Source: Chloromonas sp. AAM2 (taxonomy: Eukaryota > Chlorophyta > Chlorophyceae > Chlamydomonadales > Chlamydomonadaceae). From it: DNA of 10,165 nucleotides. Of this stretch, positions 7,097 through 10,165 are shown in pieces. The notes beneath the pieces are model-generated. The model was given only the letters and a program-made list of their open reading frames with translations. It did not search any database and had not been told where the DNA came from. Position numbers and translations under genes: made by a program. Location: NCBI GenBank assembly GCA_004335635.1, contig QAXH01005450.1:5149-15313 (forward strand). Reading direction: 5' to 3'. Each line of letters opens with the position of its first letter. The stretch's first letter is position 1.

Positions 7097-9548
7097 ATGC
7101 AGCTGCGCTCAGTCATCCGGCATCTGGCAAGCAGGCACTGTCCGCATTTGAGCTCGGCAACCCTGCGTGCACCAAGCACCAGGCAGCGTGAGCCATCAAC
7201 TGGCGTAGCCGTGCCATGGTTGCTGGGCCGGCAGGGGCTGATGCGCGCCATGTGCACAATGAGTAGTGTCCAGGCGGTGAGGGCTCTGCCTGTGGTGTAC
7301 CACCCAGCGTACAGCGCTCCGCAGCTGGCTCCTGGCCATCGCTTCCCCATGCAGGCAGGTACCCCATACCACACGCGGTCATGCTTGGCATGTTACAGCA
7401 CGCGTGAGAAAGTCCTCAGCAGGCGTTTGACAAGCTTTGCTTTCCAGGCAGCAGCAATGAGCGTACTCCATGGCAAGTTACAGCAAAGCTAGCCCAAACA
7501 CAAGATGTTTGCCAGTTCTGGGACAGTTCCTTGTGCCCCAGTGGCGACACAGTATACCCAATCACACTCTGCAACTACAACACCCATCACAAACACTGGT
7601 TCCTGGCGATATTCCCAGGAACTGTCCCAGAACTGGCAAACTTCTTTTTCCCTCCAGAACTGGCAAATCACAGCACGAGGACGACAAGCAGACCCAGCCA
7701 GCAGCCATGAGCAGTTCTCCTGCCTTCCATTCACGCAGGTGTTTGGTCGAATCTACACACGCCTGCTGCAGCAAGGTCTCATCACAACAGACCAGGTGCG
7801 ATTTATGCCCATGCTGGGATGCATCCTCTCGGCCAGCGGGCCTGCAAACAACCAGTGGTGTTCTTCAGTCGCCCACCATTCAGTCCATTGGTCACTCATT
7901 CACTCATCTGGGGGCGATCCATACTGAGCACCAGGATTCTGACCAAACCTGCCTTCTTTCAGGTTCACGTGCCCCCTGCGCTTCCCACCCGTGAGCAGCT
8001 GTGCCTGGTGCACAAGCCCCAGTACGTGGACGCCTTCATCTCGGGCACACTGGACCAGACACAGGCCAGGCGCATTGGTGAGCGAGTCATTGGCACACCC
8101 GCATTGTCTCAGCAACTCACAGACAAGCTGTGCTTTTCATGCGGCAGTGCACAATCTTAGGTCTTTCACAGGCACCTGACTGGTATGTCTTGAAGTGGAG
8201 GTTGTCAATCGCCCACCGCAGCATGGGCATGGTGTGTTTCCCTGCAGGCCTGGGCGCCGCCCTCACCACCCAAACTCTGATTGAGCGCACCCAGGCGGAG
8301 GTGAGTCTCTTTTAAAATGTCTATCAAAATCATCCCATGGGTGGAACAGAAGATGGCTTGAACATCGAGCGTGAACATGAGCAGGATGCATGTCTCTCTT
8401 GGCCATGACTTGAATCAGGAAATCTGTACAGCGCCTTTGAAATCACACGGATTGCGTGTTGGGTTCATGACAGCGCGTATGCGCAAACATCTACACAGGT
8501 GTCAGGCACCCTGCTGACGGCCCGCCTGGCGTTAGCCCATGGGCTGGCCGTCAACACGGCGGGGGGCACGCATCACGCATTCCCGGACGGGGGGGCGGGC
8601 TTCTGCATACTCAACGACCTAGCGGTCACAGCCAAGGTGCAAGAGTCGGGTTTTGGAAATTGACTAAAACATGGTTCAGTTACCATTAAACATTGCAAAC
8701 ACCGTCATCGACCACTATGATGGCGCAGGGGATGGAGGGCGGAACACACCATGTGCTTCCTTTGGCAAGCCACGTGCCCCTGGTGCTCCATGCGTTATGC
8801 AAGCATGTGTGAATGTGGCTGCATGCCCATGTGTTGCTCCAGGCACCAGAGAGGTTTCAAGTGCTGCCTGACAGACTCACATGATGATGTGCGGTTGATG
8901 ATTCTGGCATGCAGTGCCATTGACAACTCTCAAACTCTGGCAGAGAAAACAGATCCTGGCGCTCGCACCAGGTAACGAAATCTCTGGTTGTTGCTGGTTG
9001 TTGGTTGCAGGTGCTCCTGTCGGAGGGCGCGGTGTCACGTGTGCTGGTGTGTGACCTGGACGTGCACCAGGGGGACGGGACGGCAGTGTGTTTGGAGTGA
9101 GTGTGACTGTAAGTGTGACAGAGCGAGTGTAACTGTAAGTGTGACAGAGCGAGTGTGACAGAGTGTGACTGTAAGTGAAAATCCACTCAAAGATTCGCAC
9201 CCAGCATAGAAGGTGTAGCATGACTTCTCCATCATCAGAACAACATGCAAAGAACAGGATATGTAACAAGGGCGTGAGTTACACATTACTTGCAATTGAA
9301 TCGAGTCCCATTATAATGAGGAGACACTAGTCATGTGAGGGTCTGCCTTTGACTAAGGAGTGCCCTCGCTGACTGCCCAGCGTAAGGTGTGGGAAGAACC
9401 CAGAATCTGAGGCGGAATTGGGGCAGACCTGGCAGTGGACAGGCCAGCCCCCGCGGGCATGTGCATGACATGAGCATCGCATGTCGCCCATGCAGGGATG
9501 AGCCACGTGCCTTTACTCTCAGCTTTCATTGCGAAAGCAACTTCCCAG
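7097..9548 (+). CDS. Class IV histone deacetylase-like protein (HDA2/HDAC11 type), 3' partial
   Basis: Exons: 7097-7354, 7739-7795, 7963-8077, 8248-8300, 8499-8636, 9011-9096 and 9496-9548; more lies beyond the window. Joined they give 253 residues plus one base. The family removes acetyl groups from lysine using a zinc ion. Visible motifs: V-V-Y-H-P-x-Y (66-72) and G-H-R-F-P-M (80-85) at the domain start, V-H-K-P-Q-Y-V-D near 121-128, G-G-T-H-H-A-F with the paired active-site His 186-187, G-F-C-I-L-N-D, D-L-D-V-H-Q-G-D-G with zinc ligands D224 and H226, and T-L-S-F-H-C-E-S-N-F-P (243-253). The third zinc ligand and C-terminal third are not present. The mix resembles plant HDA2 and bacterial-type class IV enzymes. 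ATG 7097 has an in-frame TGA nine bases upstream. Residues 1-62 are a basic extension with one acidic residue, possibly an organelle transit peptide; M49, M52 or M55 are alternative starts. Intron 1 appears to use a GC donor. Confidence 0.88.
7508..7640. mobile_element. 133-bp non-coding inverted-repeat element (MITE-like), best copy
   Basis: Bases 7508-7530 and 7618-7640 are perfect 23-base inverted repeats starting TTTGCCAGTTCTGGGACA. Weaker symmetry continues about seven bases outward (AAGATG on the left, CTTCTT on the right). The 87-bp interior encodes nothing. Size, inverted ends and repeated presence in the window suit a miniature inverted-repeat transposable element. Target-site duplications are not clear, so the superfamily cannot be assigned. 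Confidence 0.75.
7654..7667. repeat. Duplicated tail of the inverted-repeat element
   Basis: CCAGAACTGGCAAA repeats the last 14 bases of the element at 7627-7640, shifted by 27. It is either a local duplication of the element's end or the remnant of a second, nested insertion. Confidence 0.6.
8637..9010 (+). other. Deacetylase intron 5 (374 bp), no further content
   Basis: GTGCAA donor at 8637 and GGTTGCAG acceptor ending 9010, phase 0, between the His-His and the Asp-x-His exons. I see no repeat or additional exon. Confidence 0.75.
9097..9495 (+). other. Deacetylase intron 6 (399 bp)
   Basis: GTGAGT donor at 9097 splits a Glu codon (GA/G), and the CATGCAG acceptor ends at 9495. Reading past the donor meets TGA at 9098-9100, so correct splicing is needed. 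Its first 80 bases are a tandem repeat; 9178-9495 holds nothing I recognise. Confidence 0.75.
9099..9177 (+). repeat. 26-bp tandem repeat starting at a splice donor, with extra donor-like sites
   Basis: Copies 9099-9124 and 9125-9150 differ by one base; a rearranged partial copy continues to 9177. The array overlaps the real donor GTGAGT (9097-9102) and supplies GTAAGT at 9109, 9135 and 9171. All the extra sites lie after the in-frame TGA. Confidence 0.85.
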
Positions 9549-9596
9549 GTGCGAGACTGATGCTGATACCACAATGTCCAGGCCAAAGTAAGTATG

Positions 9597-9700
9597 ATTG
9601 CCAATTCTGGGACACCAATTTCCTGAACTTGGGCATCGCAAAGAATAACACTGGACACACACAAGTCAGAACACACAGGAATTGTCCCAGAACTGGCAAT
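9597..9700. mobile_element. 104-bp inverted-repeat element, third copy
   Basis: Left end ATTGCCAATTCTGGGACA (9597-9614) and right end TGTCCCAGAACTGGCAAT (9683-9700) are inverted repeats matching at 17 of 18 positions. They are the same terminal motif as the 7508-7640 copy. The interior is shorter and diverged. A T-run follows the right end as in the other copies. It lies in the intron after the last visible deacetylase exon. Confidence 0.7.
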
Positions 9701-9977
9701 ATTTTTTTTCTCTGCTTCTGACTCGTCCTTGTATGATGGCACTCGGGGCTTGATGGAGTCAACCGTTCCAATCACTGACATGAAGGTTGCATTATGAAGC
9801 AATGGCAGGCGAGCCTCTGGCGAGTTGATTAGGTGGATTGCAAAAGAAACACCCTGTCTGTCTTGCTGTTTAAGTCCGTGTCGGCACATCAGTGGTGGCT
9901 CCACGACACGCCCTCAATGTGTGACTCAAACGCTGCATTCTTACCGTCTGGCCGTGTTCGCATGCTGGGTGACGCCG

Positions 9978-10055
9978 CCAATCACAGGCACGTTAGTTTG
10001 CAAGACTTGCCGGATTGTGCGTTGGTATGTCCCATTCACATGCATGTTGGTTTGC
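9978..10055. repeat. Degenerate 54-bp-period direct repeat
   Basis: Bases 9978-10001 and 10032-10055 match at 19 of 24 positions, and the period of 54 is a multiple of three. In one plus-strand frame both units read H-V-x-L-x-[DE]-L-P with conservative changes. That frame is open from about 9833 to 10132 but matches no family I know and overlaps the presumed deacetylase intron. Confidence 0.4.
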
Positions 10056-10102
10056 GAGAGCTACCCAAGAGAAATTGCAGTACAAGGACAAAGTCTGCTT
10101 GC

Positions 10103-10160
10103 GGTGCATGTCATTTGTGCTCCTGCTTGTGAGGTGCATGTCATTTGTGCTCCTGCTTGT
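10103..10160. repeat. 30-bp tandem repeat at the right edge
   Basis: The unit starting GGTGCATGTCATTTGTGCTC occurs at 10103 and again at 10133, identical over the 28 bases compared. It may continue beyond the window. Confidence 0.85.
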
Positions 10161-10165
10161 GGGGT

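Larger units (their letters stand above)
7355..7738 (+). other. Deacetylase intron 1 with apparent GC-AG boundaries
   Basis: The coding frame requires joining ATG-CAG (ending 7354) to GTG at 7739, so the intron starts GCAGGT. The GT four bases on (7359) would insert GCAG and break the frame. The acceptor is CACGCAG ending 7738. The intron carries a complete inverted-repeat element (7508-7640) and a copy of its tail (7654-7667). Confidence 0.75.
9549..10165 (+). other. Probable deacetylase intron 7, running to the window edge
   Basis: GTGCGA donor at 9549 follows the phase-1 exon ending N-F-P. Class IV enzymes continue with an S-D-L-D-type segment, which I could not find here, so the next exon is probably beyond 10165. 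The stretch holds the third inverted-repeat element, a 54-bp-period degenerate repeat and a 30-bp tandem repeat. A protein-like open frame on the minus strand (about 9725-9853) is discussed under findings. Confidence 0.5.

Noticed and set aside
7470..7994. 174-residue plus-strand open frame
   Set aside because: It reads through the intronic inverted-repeat element and uses the wrong frame for the deacetylase exons at 7739 and 7963.
7097..9548. Recent bacterial transfer of the deacetylase
   Set aside because: The domain looks like bacterial-type class IV enzymes, but the gene has at least seven introns and plant HDA2-like features, so it is a resident eukaryotic gene.

Overview
This window looks like nuclear DNA of an intron-rich unicellular eukaryote, most likely a green alga. 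Three protein-coding genes can be reassembled only by joining short exons across GT-AG introns of about 75-670 bp. Exon phases agree at every junction used. No operons, Shine-Dalgarno sites, or long uninterrupted genes are seen. The green-alga placement is an inference from the HDA2-like class IV deacetylase and from TGTAA-type 3' signals; no species can be named from the sequence alone.

Layout. (1) 53-2612, plus strand: the 3' part of a leucine-rich, receptor-L-domain-like repeat gene, six exons visible, with the 5' part beyond the left edge. (2) 2613-4719: about 2.1 kb of convergent intergenic DNA with two minisatellites and hairpins but no supported gene. (3) 4720-6445, minus strand: a complete-looking four-exon gene for a 271-residue protein with five propeller-like repeats of about 40 residues. 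(4) 6446-7096: a 650-bp divergent intergenic region that should hold promoters for both flanking genes. (5) 7097 to beyond the right edge, plus strand: a class IV histone deacetylase-like gene with seven exons visible, including the His-His and Asp-x-His active-site exons, and with a basic N-terminal extension. (6) 9549-10165: probably the next deacetylase intron, containing a small inverted-repeat element and two tandem repeats.

Two patterns stand out. First, tandem duplications sit directly on or beside splice junctions in all three genes: a 46-bp and a 61-bp unit on acceptors of the L-domain gene, an 18-bp unit at an acceptor of the propeller gene, and a 4-bp and a 26-bp unit at donors of the deacetylase gene. 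The 4-bp one produces an apparent GC-AG intron. Second, a family of short non-coding elements with the terminal motif TTTGCCAGTTCTGGGACA occurs three times, each time inside an intron. No functional link between the three genes is evident; they appear to be independent housekeeping or structural genes that share a repeat-prone locus.
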